Part shown: piece after piece, positions 46,704 through 60,800 of the stretch
Layout: every line of letters begins with the position of its first letter
How positions within the stretch are numbered: the stretch's first letter is position 1
Origin: Hygrocybe punicea
Taxonomy: Eukaryota > Basidiomycota > Agaricomycetes > Agaricales > Hygrophoraceae
Assembly (NCBI GenBank): GCA_963556145.1
Contig: OY744463.1
Coordinates: 1,302,001-1,366,000 of the forward strand
Length of the DNA stretch: 64,000 bases
Direction: 5' to 3'
The notes under the pieces: model-generated
What the model saw: the letters and a program-made list of their open reading frames with translations, nothing else
What the model was told of the DNA's origin: nothing
Databases searched by the model: none
Made by a program: the position numbers and the translations under genes

Positions 46704-49391
46704 TTAACTTTCTGAATCAACGGGTGCACGGATTGTTCTGCTCTCTACGTCTTCATCCAACGCCAGGCCATTAACACGGGGAGCCGCTCTAGTCCAATGT
46801 TTGTTGCCAGGTATAAAGTCCCCCCGAACAACCTTCCCTCGGTTTACCACTGTCCCATTCCTCTCTACCTTGAGGTAGATTCCTTCAACTCGGCCGTCGT
46901 AATATTTCGATGGTTGTTGGATCATGCTTCTCAACTCGCCATCTGATGGGATCTTGCCTTCATATATGAGAGGAACCAATGGAATACTTGTAAATGATAG
47001 TAAAGCCGCCAACGTTTTTCTGCTCGCCCAAGTCTCAGTGCTCCGGTCGTATAGATCGAAGGCCATGAAACGACCAGGAAGGCGAGTGTAAGGAATGGAG
47101 TGTGTTGCATATAACCATTCACCAAAGAGGATAAAGCGTTCAGCAAAATGCTCGTCACGATCAAGAACCTTGAACAAGTCTTCACGATGATGCTCAACCC
47201 ATAGGTCAAGTTTCTTGAATTGCTCGTGCGTGGCAGAGTTGACGAAATGAGCACGATTTTGTACAACGATTTTCTGGCGAGCAGTGGACAACGAGAAGCC
47301 CATGTTCGCCCCGTCTACTTTCTCGGTGATGACAACATGGTCGTGATCCCGTACTGCGGAAAGGTTTGCAATGATATCATCGGAAGTTGCAGCACCAAGA
47401 TTCAGCAAGTGAGGCGTGCGCGGAAACTTGAACAGCAGGACTGGGGGCGACAAGCGGAGGACAAGTTCATGTGATGCTGCGAAAGAGCGCACAAAAACAA
47501 TGGCTCTAAATCCTTCCTTCAGAGTCGGTCGCACGAAAGCTTTCCGCATCTGCTCCACCGCATTGCGAACCCGACTGCCAGGGCGAAGGATGGGGTGACC
47601 GACACGACATTGGGCACGAAACGTGCACAAGTCCGGGTCGTAATCGAACCAAACGCATACCGGTGCTTTCATCCAGCTGGAGGCCAATTCAAGCCATGCC
47701 TTCCGGTCGCTCGAGTCGGTGTTACATCGATCAAGAAGTAAACGGCCGCCGTGGGCTCGTCCGATTTCTGCCTCGCAGGAGGTTCTACTTCCCGACTCGT
47801 CCTGAGTTATGGACGTCCACCCCTTGAGACTTCGAGCTCGTAGAGCATTCGAAAACCACGATTTTCCAGAACCTGGGAGTCCAACTAACACGAATAAGTC
47901 ACTATCCTTGTCCAAGGTCCCCTCGATTTCCAAAGCACATGGCAGTGGTTCAGATGGGGCATCAGGTAATATCGATCTCCGACTCCAGATAGTACTGCAC
48001 CATTTTGAAACGAATGACTCTTGTTGGGGCGTCTCTATAGTTCCAGGTCTAATTTCTCGAAGAATGGTGACAGCTTCATTTGCGGGCATTGCAGGATAGG
48101 TTTGGTCATGGCTAGGTTTGCGGAAACCATAGGCGGCAAGGTAACAGGCAGCAACCGTACCAGCCCGTCCCTTGCCGCCGCCACAGTGTATCAGCAGCGG
48201 AAGCTTGTCTTCCTCTAGAACAAGTCTCATGATGATATCCATCTGCTCCACTGAAGGGGGACCAAAGTTAGGAATGGGAAGATAGGTGTTCGTGATAGTT
48301 CTTCCTGTAAACCAGTCACCGCACAAGGGAGATTCCTCCGTAAGTGTTAGGACATGTCGTATACCAAGGTGTGCTGAAGCAAGGGTTGCAATATCATCGC
48401 CGTTCCTAAAAAGCCGTCTGAAATTTGTCAAAAGGAAGAATGCAAAGATGATTCACCTGGGGGTAGACATAATCGCAATATAAAAGGGGATGAGCCAGCG
48501 GAAATAACGAGGAAGCTTTCGAAATGAGATGGGGGAAGACGTGCAAGGAACATACAGCCGTTCCCGGGGCTCCAGGCAGAGGTCAGGAACAAGGTTCATA
48601 TCACTAAGAAGTGAACGTAGTTCCATAGACCAAGGCGCGAGCAGCAGCGAATGGATAGCATCGGGTAGTTGAGGTATCTCGGATTCCATGAAAACAGCCC
48701 CCCATTCAGTATGCGTTGAGCATTGGACCATTTTCTCGATGCAATACCGCTGCACCTTTTCGTCGCTTGCGCGCTGAAAGGCGCATGCGTATGAAAGCAT
48801 ACCTAGCTTGCTTTTATCCGTGAGCCTGGCGACATCACCCATTCTAAGGAATCCTCGGTATGATTCCGGAAGAGCCAAAATCAGGTCAATACAAAACGGC
48901 TGTTCTCGTTCGTACTGGCCCGACGCGTGCAGCGTATAAACCAAGTGGTCGAGAAAGTCAGGAGTTGGGGTGATGGGAAATTGGCCAGGTAGCAATGAAT
49001 CGATGCCCTTGTCCATGTCGTGATCATCCCGACTGGACAGCATTAGGTGAAATTGTTTGGGGGGGAGACCAAATCTCTTCCGAAGTTGCTGGCCTATAGC
49101 CCAAACGATGACCACAAAGAATACATCGGAGGCGGTATTTGCACCAACTCCTGCGGTGAATATATCGTTGGAATCGATTTCGGTGGGAAGCCTAGCAAGT
49201 TGATCTGTAGATATTTCTCGAAGTTCCGTGTTGGATATCACAGCGATGTGATAGGGCGTTGGGGAGACCTGAAAACCAGATATGTTGGGACTTGTCAAAG
49301 TCAATGATTCCAACGCCCTCTTCGCCATATCATCCACCAGACCGCCTACAAGACCAACCAAACTGCGTGATACTTCGAGTTTCACGGACAT
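46704..49391 (-). CDS. Multidomain RNA-repair fusion: 2H-like, phosphatase, kinase, RNA ligase
   Basis: Exons 49391-48457 and 48405-46704 join in frame over a 51-nt intron to give 878 residues. Domains in order: (1) an N-terminal region, about 35-135, with PYHIAV (His48) and QFHLMLS (His115), resembling the paired His motifs of 2H cyclic phosphodiesterases, though both lack the usual Thr/Ser; (2) a helical segment; (3) a dual-specificity-type phosphatase, about 300-450, with HCGGGKGRAG (Cys386, Arg392); (4) a P-loop kinase, about 480-630, with GLPGSGKS (Lys493), QDESGSR and LLLDRCNTDSSDRK, as in polynucleotide kinases; (5) an Rnl2-type RNA ligase, about 640-850, with motif I EKVDGAN (Lys674), LFGEW, FMAFDLYD, VEGIYLKVE and KVVRGDF. 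The combination predicts healing of cleaved RNA ends and resealing. All nucleotidyltransferase motifs look intact. Substrate, and nuclear or cytosolic location, are unknown. Confidence 0.88.
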
Positions 49392-49654
49392 GGTATACGG
49401 ATTGTGAGAGGAGATGATCTATACGAGCAGACACAACACCAGCCATTATACGAGATCATGATGATGATTGACTCGAAGGTCCAATTTATAGGTATAATAA
49501 TAACCTTCACGGTTCCGATTGAACACTAATACTGAATAAGTGGGTAAGTTTGCAGCATGTCACAGTGTGGGAAGTTTGTATTCGTTTTATCGTACAAGGT
49601 CGAAGTCTACTGGCGGTCAGAGCATACAAAACATCATTTTGTTATTGCGTTTCT

Positions 49655-51478
<1,824 letters not shown>

Positions 51479-51520
51479 TTAGATTGCATTCGCTTATGCA
51501 TATTCTCGTGATAGTATAAT

Positions 51521-53853
51521 CTATGGTATATTCTTGTGTCGCTGCTTCCGGAGAGATTCGAGAAATGTAACCTTGCGACGGTTTTTGTTTTTGACGTTGG
51601 CCGTGAGGTAGAAATTTGTGGCCTTTTTCTGCATTATTATAATAAGACCTGTTAGAAATCGCTATAGAGTCTGGAATTCAAAAATACTTTGTTGGTTTTC
51701 ATACGCGGTTCCTTTCTCAATGGCCTCTCGGATTCATTTTCTGACGACGGATCTATTGTGCCATCTCAATTAATTATAAATCCGTAGAACAAATGTACGT
51801 TACCTTGTTGGACAGGTGATTTTTCGCCTGATACAGTTTCTTCCGCTCCCTCATTCTCGCCAAACACATCGTTCCATGATAACTTCTCATCGGATTCTTC
51901 TTGATCGTCGTCGCAATCTTCTTCCGCGTTCTCTCCGTCCTGGTCTTTGCCTTCATAGCTATCCTCCAGTGGTTTCACATCCTCCGCAAGGAAAGAGTTC
52001 TTCTGCATGATTGATCCCAAATTTTGAACCACACCTAGTAGATGTTCCCCTTCCTTATTACCAACCGTTTTCTCTTTATCCTTCAGGTCAACCATCTTCC
52101 CTTTGTGTTTCAACTCCTTTGCTTCAGCCCTGTTTAGCTCCTCTGACCTCTCCGGTGGAGTGACAAAGTACGGAATCCTCCCTCTCACCCAGTCGCTCAA
52201 CACAATCTTGGCGACAGAATCCAAATCTGGTTCTCCGCCCTTCAACAGCCGGCCTTTCATCCTCGCCAACTTGTCCAGGAACACCTCCGGTTCCCAAAAC
52301 TGCGACGTATCATCCTGATTCGGGAGGGGCACACCATATGTACGCGAGAGGTAAAGAGGCTTTACACGTTCCATCAGAGCCGGAATGTGGTCGGAAGGAG
52401 TCGGCAAAGCTTCAACCCGTACAACACCCTTCAATACAGTGGAAGTTTGCGAATCATGGGCCGAGGTAGGGACAATTCCAGGACAGTCAATGAGGTAAAT
52501 TTTGCGAGTTAGGGTGATGTATTGCCAAACCTGTCGAGTGTGATCAATTGCTCGACAATCACAGTGAGAAATAATCGAACAAACTTTTGTCTCCCCGGGT
52601 ACTGGCGCAACGCGACAAACTTTACCGCTCTTTAGAGTGTTAATGATGCTACTCTTACCAACGTTGGGGTATCCAATAAAACCGACAGATATCTGTTTCT
52701 TATCCGAATGAAGTTGGGCAAATTGACGAAGGAGTTGAATGAGAGAGCCTTTCCCGAATGAATGATTAGGAGATGCGTGGAAAGCAATTGTCGGATAACG
52801 AGGAGTGAGCTGTTGGATATAGCGGGCCTATGGTTGAAAAAATGTCATCAACATAACGCAGGTGATGGTATGGGAAACTCACTGTCACCCAATTTGGCAC
52901 TAGATCGCATTTGTTGATGATAAGCACGACCTGCTTGTGCGACTTCTCCTTCGATATGTAGTCAAGAATAGATTGGCACATGGTACCCAATGGATCACGG
53001 GCATCCAGAATGTGTAGAATTACGTCGGAGGAGTCAATGACTTTGTAAAGTTCGCCATAAATCCGACGAGATGTACCCTTCGCATAGATGGGTTCTATGT
53101 AATCAGCATGGGTTTGGGGCTCGACGATAGATGTCGCTCCCGAAGGCTCTGCTCAAGAAGTTCAGAGAATACGAATACGAGAAGATAGAAATTTACCAAA
53201 GACTCCCAGCCCGGAGTTTTCGGTTGTATCCTCCACTCCTTCTCCACCAAGCTTGCTCAACTCTTCGAAGGTGCCAGCGTCTATTCTGGGACGTTTTCTC
53301 TGAGCCTTGGGGCCGAATGTATCGCTAAATGGTTCGGTTTCGATGATATGAGACCGCTGGCAGGTGATATATAAGGAAAAACCTCCGGAATGAAGAGAAT
53401 CCGACCTTGCGTATGTTAGGATTCAATGTTTCGTCCAGTAATGCCATGGGAAGCTTATTACGACGAAGAAGGACGGAGTAGGGATCTGCTTTCTTCGACG
53501 AAAGGCTAGTTCGGAAATGATCCAAGGCAGTTTGCGAGATAACTCTTGTATTTCCTAACGAACAACTCGAGTTCATTTATTATGGCAAGATATCATAGAG
53601 ACTCACCAAACCACCTCCGATCAGGCTGCACTCTCCCGGGTTTAGTCTCGTCTTCGCCCTTCTGAAAAGCGGCAGCCTGGACAATTTTTCCGTCTTTGTC
53701 TCTGACGGCTTTGCCTCCATTGAGCATCTTCAACCTGGCAACCTGTTTGGCATTGCGATAGAAATTTTCACCCTTGACTTTCGCAAGATTTGGGGCTTTC
53801 GACAATGACGAACGCGTCTTGGAGGAGTTCGTTGTGTTTTTTGTTGGCGCCAT
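51521..53853 (-). CDS. nog2: NOG2/NUG2 nucleolar GTPase, 60S ribosome biogenesis
   Basis: The gene runs from ATG 53853 to TAG 51521. The N-terminus has [20 protein letters not shown], followed by a conserved block starting [15 protein letters not shown] and [14 protein letters not shown]. GTPase motifs appear in circularly permuted order: G4 ([12 protein letters not shown]) precedes the P-loop ([15 protein letters not shown]) and G3 (LIDCPGI). This order defines the YlqF/Nog2 family. The C-terminal part carries [13 protein letters not shown], an acidic stretch ([16 protein letters not shown]) and a basic tail, [20 protein letters not shown]. Nog2 acts on late nuclear pre-60S particles and occupies the site later used by the export adaptor Nmd3; this is family knowledge. 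The last two exons were joined across introns near 51800-51774 and 51695-51633. About 630-640 residues. A heptamer repeat sits 13 bp upstream of the ATG. Confidence 0.92.
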
Positions 53854-53866
53854 GGACAAGCAATTG

Positions 53867-53896
53867 AACTTGAAGCTTGAAGCTTGAAGCTTGAAA
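53867..53896 (-). repeat. GCTTGAA heptamer repeat just upstream of NOG2 ATG
   Basis: Four head-to-tail units of the heptamer lie within the 139-bp divergent promoter between NOG2 and the uS15m gene. In NOG2 sense the sequence reads as TTCAAGC units ending in AAGTTCAATTG, then the start codon. Confidence 0.9.
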
Positions 53897-53992
53897 GTAG
53901 TTGCTTTGAAAATTTGTAAGGCTTCCTAATCCAGAATTTTCGAAGGTTCACTGGCAAGTAAACTCAGTTCGAAGACGGTTGATGATCACACA

Positions 53993-54946
53993 ATGCTCAG
54001 CGCTCAGGGCTTGTCTTGCGCAGTGTGAGTACCATTTCTAGTTTTACATATAACATATCTGAGGTACCTCAGGCCCCCGCTTAGTTACATCCACGTCGGG
54101 CCCGCACTCTTGTGCTATCCACACTTCAGCGGTCTTGCAAGCTGAAAGTCACCGCAAACGCCAAGCTCGATCAGTCAGAAAAGCAAATACAGCCAAGCGA
54201 GAGGAGCGGCAACGCCTCATGGATGCGAATCGTCCACATGTCGTATTGGGCACCCGACCAGGCGACGACGATACCTGGCGCAACTGTGATCTTGCCAAAG
54301 TTCTCATCGACGAGGAAACTTTGGTTACAAGTGCCGAATTACTGCCCATGACTCAGCCAACGGGTATTGTCTGGTTGCCAAAGTACCTCCGACATGGAGT
54401 AGGCGAGGTAGAGAAAACAATGCTATTTCAAAACTTACCCGCCTTGTCGGCGGAGGCCGATGCTCTTCGGGTACGTCATGCCTCAGGTGGGACTGAGACA
54501 TGGACATTGTCAAAGCATGCAGAAGCAGAGAAGAAGGAGCTGGCAAAGGCGAATGCGTTTGCGAGGGTATTGGATCTACGAAACGCAAGTGCTGGAGGAA
54601 TTTCCTTCGAGAACCGCAGACGAATCATTGCTGAATTTTCGGAAGATGCAAATCCGTTTGATCCTGGTAGGCCGGAGGTGCAAGGTATGCAGATCGCGTT
54701 CTAATCCCGTTACCCATCCTGATTTCCCTTCCAGCAGCCCTACTGACTTACAAGATTCGTAATCTTTGGACTCATCTTACCAAGTTCAAAAGGGATATTG
54801 GCAATCGCCGATCGTTGCGGAAACTAGTGCACCAGAGGGCGAAGATTTTCAAGTATTTGAAGCGCTTGGACCGGGATCGATACGACGTAGCAATAAGTCG
54901 ACTTGCTTTAGCACCTGGGAGCATCGAAGGCGAGCTTGTAGTGTGA
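53993..54946 (+). CDS. Mitochondrial small-subunit ribosomal protein uS15m
   Basis: Three exons: a short first exon from ATG 53993 (MLSAQGLSCAV), a second exon starting near 54085 after a CTTAG acceptor, and a third after an acceptor at about 54735. The join gives CAIHTSAVL, a typical mitochondrial presequence end, so import into mitochondria is likely. The C-terminal exon is an uS15 domain: AALLTYKIRNLWTHLTKFKR, then RSLRKLVHQRAKIFKYLKRL and RDRYDVAISRLALAPG. uS15 binds 16S-like rRNA early in small-subunit assembly; fungal Mrps28 is the equivalent. The total is about 280 residues, long for bacterial S15 but usual for the fungal mitochondrial form, which carries an N-terminal extension. It shares a divergent promoter with NOG2. 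Confidence 0.88.
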
Positions 54947-55152
54947 AAGTTATGGCATTCGGGTGTAATTGAACATGAGCTGTCGCAGAATGGGTTCCTT
55001 GCTAGCTACGCCGCCAAAGCGGGCCGGCTATGTGTGAACCACCTCGCACCTGTCCTTCTCTCCAACTTCTCTTTCCAGGACCCAACACTTGGGTTTCATT
55101 TGGCGGTTGATCACTGGCTGTACTCAAAGTAGAAGCCAAGATGCCGCTTGAT

Positions 55153-57723
55153 TCATTCAAGCCCAGCCTCTATACCCACCTGGGAAGCTTGGAATATAAT
55201 GTCTGTTTGATATAATTCAGGCGCAGCAAAGTCTTTTGCGTAGTCCCGATTGAGCTGGGGCTGGAAGACGTCGTGTCTGAAAAATCATATATGAACCCGT
55301 TTGAAATTGAGGCCAAAACGTGAACCTAACAACATACTTCTGGATGAGGTGGTTCTCAACTTCTGGAAGTGACATGGCCAACAGTTCGGTTGGAAGGTCC
55401 TGGCAATGCATGCATATCCAGACGACTTGATCCGAAGGTAAAACCGCGGAATCGAGTTCTAACAAAGCCTTTTCAGACTGACGTGCTTGCTCATCCTCGT
55501 GTGGTAGTAGCATGCGCCAACAACCGACGCCCGGAAAGTGATTCTCCATATGATGTTTGACCTTGACAAAAATAAGATTCAAAACGGCCATCAACACGTT
55601 AGGAATCTCACCGCAGATCGCCATCCAAATGCGAACACCGGTATCGTATCCGCCGTTGGTGAAACGCAGAGGAGGCATGCAATCCTCGTATCAAGTTTAT
55701 CCATATCGTCTGCCGTTGCGGTAACAGGATCCAATCCGCACATCTTAACAATGCCTTCAACAATCTTGCCAGATGCTTCGTCAACTTCGAGACATTCACA
55801 ATACCACTGCCTGCGGCATGTTTGAAGGTTCTCGATCTCCACAGAGGGATCGCTCGTGTAGCAAACGCACCCATGTTGTTTCGTCAGGCACCGATGGCCA
55901 AGGACCCTGGGATAGAAAAGGGGGTTGCAGCATTGAGTTTTTCTCAGATGTTGGTCAAGGATATCAAACCAGTCTGAGTCGAAGTCGTCGGAACCACTAC
56001 CCAAGGAGTAGTACCTAGCGCGTTTGCAAGCGAGACATTTGAAAACGGTAGTGGCAAGTTTCATCCTTTCGGAGACCTCTTCATCGTTGTCCTCATGAGG
56101 GAATTCCTCTTCGATCTCATCCCGCTCGAACACCCTTCTCCCCGTGACAAGGGTCTTCATTTTCTTCACCAACTGGGTGTTTATTCCCCTCCGCCATTCG
56201 TCGAACAAATTAGGCAACGTTGGCACGACGTCCGCGAAGGCTGACACGTCGACATTAACTTCCGGAGGCTGCTCGATCACTTTCTTGATGGGAGTAAACG
56301 TGCAAAAGTCGCATGGCTCGGGCATGACGGTGGTAAACGGTAGTTGAGATTTCTTGAACGTGCGCAGAATGTCGATCGCGACCGCCTTGCGTACCAGAAT
56401 CAAGCTTGCAAATTCGCGTTCCAATCGGTTAGCCTTCATTTCTTCCATGTAGTCAACCATAGGCTTGCTGATGTTTTTCCAGACTTGTAACAGTATAAAT
56501 ATAAGATTTGAAGTCGAATTAAATACTTCAGAGAACCAACTCACTTCGTTCAGTAAGTTGTTGCGGAACCCTGACCAGTCTGTGACTGTCTAGGGCATCG
56601 TAGGAAAGTTGGCGTATCTCATCTTCCCATCCGAGAGATGTGAGTTTATCAATGATGCTACGTCGGGAATTCAGCGCTTAAAGAAACTCATTCGGCGGTT
56701 GACTCGCGTACGCTTGTTTCCTGTTGTTCTTCAATTGTTGAAGTTCTTGTGACCGACTTTGCGCTTGATCCATGGCCCATTGTTCACAAAGGATGGCATG
56801 CTGAATATTAGTTTAGAAATTGATAATATAAATCACAATGATGGAATGAACCATTTCGACCTCTTGGACTATTTTGTATCGCTCTTCGAGGAATGTGCTA
56901 CGACAATCAGGATCTTTGATTGCCACGTATTGCTGACCCAAGTTGACAAATTCTTCAAGAAAGTAAGCTTCGCCATGGCGTTCTGGTGTGGGTGATTAAC
57001 GATCCAAGGTGACAGGGCACAACGCAAAACTTACTGCCGGGACGGTGTGGTACAAGAAATCGAACCAAGTCTGGTATGTCATACCCCAGGGAATACGAAT
57101 CTATGATGCTAAAGCTCTATCTATCAGACTCTATATGTATCTTGATAGAGTAGCTTACTGTGTTTTAGCGCAGTTAGCACAGATCCGAACACGGAGTCTC
57201 CAGTCAACATTCCGAACGCCTGGAGTAAGGCATACCTGGTGGGAGTATTGTTAGATCAAACCGAACCACTCAGGGAAAGTTGGGATTAACGTTGCAATGT
57301 GGGAAAAATGCAAGGTTGGCCCACTGTGGTTCTGTCCATTCTGGAGGACAGTCCGGCAAACCAGGAACATTTGCACGAGCAGCTTTCCAGACTGATGTGG
57401 AAGAGCGATGCATGAGAACACGTCTGAATTCCTTCGTAGTACGGGCAAGGTGCAATAGATCGAGTGGACGCAAATGTCCAAATATCTATAGTATACATGT
57501 TAAAAGACCATTAAATGAGGTAGGCACAATCACGCACCTCCAAAAGAATGTCCATGGGCATCTTCAAGAGCTCTGCTAGTCTTCCAGCTTTCGACTGCTT
57601 AATACGCTTCTTCTGCACTGTACCAGTGATTGTGTTGTCATTATTATTCGGCTTGCCAGTCGAGCTAGTTTTGATTTTTTTTCGTGAGGACCGACTAGCG
57701 CGATCGTTTTCTCCGACGGTCAT
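55153..57723 (-). CDS. F-box domain protein with cysteine-rich C-terminal half
   Basis: The gene runs from ATG 57723 (MTVGENDRASRSSRKK) to TGA at 55153. After a basic N-terminus the F-box is assembled over an intron: AELLKMPMDILLE joins IFGHLRPLDLLHLARTTKEF. The next block is SSTSVWKAARANVPGLPDCP and WANLAFFP, common in large basidiomycete F-box families. The middle consists of several small exons (57240-56560). The 3' exons carry charged helices and Cys pairs (CDFCTF, CLACKRARYYS, CCNPLFYPRVLG, CRRQWYCEC), perhaps zinc-binding. The C-terminus ends FQASQVGIEAGLE. F-box proteins select substrates for SCF ubiquitin ligases; the target is unknown. The exons between 57240 and 56560 were not fully traced. 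It is divergent from the importin gene over 149 bp. Confidence 0.8.
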
Positions 57724-57740
57724 TTTTCAGTTCAAACGTT

Positions 57741-57767
57741 CAAGCTTGGCTTCAAGTTGCAAGTTGC
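57741..57767 (-). repeat. Degenerate heptamer repeat at F-box gene start
   Basis: CAAGCTTGGCTTCAAGTTGCAAGTTGC: variant units of the TTCAAGC/CAAGTTG type, 18 bp upstream of the F-box ATG and within the divergent promoter. A further CAACTTGAAG lies at 57851-57860, close to the importin ATG on the other side. Confidence 0.6.
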
Positions 57768-57872
57768 AGTGAGCACAAATGAGACAGATTAGTCAACAAG
57801 TCACGCAGACAACGCGTCGCGCTTGGACGTGACAATTAAAGTCACGCCTTCAACTTGAAGTTCTGTACCACG

Positions 57873-60800
57873 ATGTTACCTATCGCCGAATGCCTGGCAG
57901 GCACACTTAGCTCTGACACAAATTCTCGTATTTCTGCTGAACTCAAGCTATCTGAACTTTTGGCCTCCCCAGGTGCGTCCCATGGGCACATTTGACTATC
58001 GACTGGGGCATTCATGTCGTGTCAATAGAAGCTGGCTCAGCCTTATCGCAATTGATCCTCGCTCAGGATGTTGACATGCCCTTACGACAGATAAGTTTAT
58101 TGCGTTTTCTGACGCCAGAAAACGCATCTTGATGGCTATGTGAACCCTAGTACTCGGCGAGCATTGTCCTCAGAAAATACGTGACGGAACGATGGTCACC
58201 CTACTTTTCTTCTTTCAAAGGGTCCGCACCTTCCGTGGAGGTTCGTCTCTTGCTCGTTTACTTTTCTTTGCTGACCGGTTTGTCGTAAGATCAAAGTTCA
58301 AATACGACAAGCTGTTTTTGAAGGACTATCCGATCCGAGCTGGAACATCCGTTCTCTTTGTGTACGCATCTCAGAGTGTTCGGAGGTCTGGAATAAATTC
58401 TCTAATGCTTGCTCCTGACCATTTTAGGCCCATACGATGTCCTTAATAGCGAACTGTGATTGGCCTGATGAATATCCCGAGCTCTTGTCCATGTTGATTA
58501 TATGCTTGTCCTCTAACACACCCGATTCTGTGCATGGAGCTATGCAGGTATTTACTGAATTCATCAAATCAGATTTGACGGAGGATCAAATTCTGCCTGT
58601 GCTACGTCAACTTTTACCCGTTTTACTCGCCATTTTAGGGTCAACGGAGGTATTTATTTATCCCGAAACCCTTTTCGCACTCTACCTGAATTCTTTTTCA
58701 TGCGAATCAACAGCAGCACACAGCTTTGACTAGGGCTCGTACGGTGTCAGCCTTCCGTCAATGCGTCACTGCGCTCTTTATGGTCAAGGATCAACATCCT
58801 CAAGCCGTGAAAGAAGCTACTGCTTCTGTGCTTCCCGTGTGGTTGGAAGCTTTCAAAGTGCTACTGAATTTGGACCCTCGTCAAGATGTCTCCGCCGACA
58901 ACTGGGATGGCCTGGCAGTCCGAATTCAGATATTTAAGGCATCGCTCTTACTTTGATGCAGTCTCGTCTGATTTTCCTGACGGGATTTCTGCCAATGTAC
59001 GCAGACACTAGACGCCATCCATTCGTTTTTCCCTCGCACAATGACCCCATATCTCAAGGATCTTCTCAAGTCTTCATTGCATCACCTACACACACTTTCC
59101 CCCACTTTTTCTCGCTATTATCTGTCAATTGGGGAAACAGTTCCAGGTTCTTCTGAAAACGACACTCTTGATTTACAACACCTCATTTGTCCGATCTTCG
59201 ATTTTGTCTCCGCTGTTGCGCGGGGAGGGAAAGCTAAGGAATGGTTTGAGCCGGGCAATTCGACAGCCTTGATCGCCTCGCTCTTCCATTATACACAAGT
59301 GACGGCAGAGGATGTGAGTATTGCAGACCATTTTGATTGACGGATATCTGAATAATGTAGGAGGAAACCTGGGCTAACAATGCGAACATATTTGTTGCAC
59401 AAGAAGATGATGAAACTCAAGCTTTTAGCCTCAGAGTCGCTGGGTTCGATCTGCTTATGGTATTTTTCTATCTTTTGGCAGACGTGGCGGACTCGTCACA
59501 CGTCTGAAATCCCAGTGCCTCCTCGAACGCTCTCCTGTCCAAACAGCAGCTACATTCCAGTCAAACATTGAATTCATTGTTCGTACATCTCGTGAAGCTC
59601 GAGTTGCTGGCAATAGCGACTGGTGAGCTTTAACAAAAATTTTCTGTTATGTGGTTCCATTTGAATGTCATAGGTGGCGAACCCTCGAGTCCGCACTGGC
59701 AGCTATTGGTTCTCAAGCTGAAGCCCTGCTAGACTGTGTCGAAGCTGAACAAGAGTCTGGACATCCAAAGCCGATTGATATCGACTGCCTCCTCTCCGAT
59801 GTCATCCCTTCGGTCCTCGGCCTTTCCGGTGTGTTCCAGCTTCAAGGGTCTCATCTAGTTCTCCACGTTGAACTTCACCATAGAGTACCAGTTTTTGCAG
59901 GGCAGAGGCTTTGTTTTTGCCAGCCAATTTGCGAAGTTGCTTCCGGTCGAACTGGCCGGCCAGTATCTCGATGCAGCTGTCCAGGTAATTGAAGCCAGTG
60001 AAGCCGGAATTCCTGTAAAGATATCGGCTGTGAAGGCCATTCACAAGTACGTGGAATCATTTTACAGTATTTAGCTTGTTAAGCAGCATATATATAGTTT
60101 CTGTCTAGGAGCGGACGATGCAGCACTGATGCCCTTCGTATCACGAATAACGAAAGATCTGGCACCCTTTTTAATAGCAACTTCGGATGATACACTATCT
60201 CTCGTTCTCGAGACGCTCTCTGTAGTGGTTGAGATAGACGAGAGTAAGTGGATATCGCCTGAATTAGCCAATGCTGTGGTCCTTGCTGTGCTGGACGTAT
60301 GGATGAAAAATATCAAAGGTAAAAACCAATCTCTGTGAATATTGGCTTTTGCTAACTGTCATTGGCCAATCTGTTTAATCAGATCCCATCGTTCTTTCTA
60401 TACTTACCGACATCCTAGGATCATTGGCCAAATCCCGTGCTCCTGGCGTCTATGAAACGGTCGTGAAGCTAGCGTTACCACCGCTGTGTCACTTGATAGA
60501 GTCTACATCTGTCGAGCATTCATGGGTGTTAGCTGCTGCTATTGACTTGGTTGGCAGCCTTGTCAGTGGTGCTCCTGAGAGTGGGCTTGGTGATGGATTT
60601 CTCGCTCTCCTAGCACCGGGCCTATTCAAATGTTTAATTGCCGCTCAGGATAGAGATGTTCTCCAGGTGAAACTGTCTAAGCATTGTGTTTTTTTTTTTG
60701 TCTTCTGATCCAATATTGTGTTGTTTGGTTTCCTGAATGTTAGAACGGCGTCAAGTGTTTGACTCTTATCACCCGCAAGGATTGCGGTCAACTCCTGTCG

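Noticed and set aside
53993..54946. Possible reading of the uS15m gene as a cytosolic ribosomal protein
   Set aside because: The spliced N-terminus is a mitochondrial presequence and the domain is of bacterial/mitochondrial S15 type.
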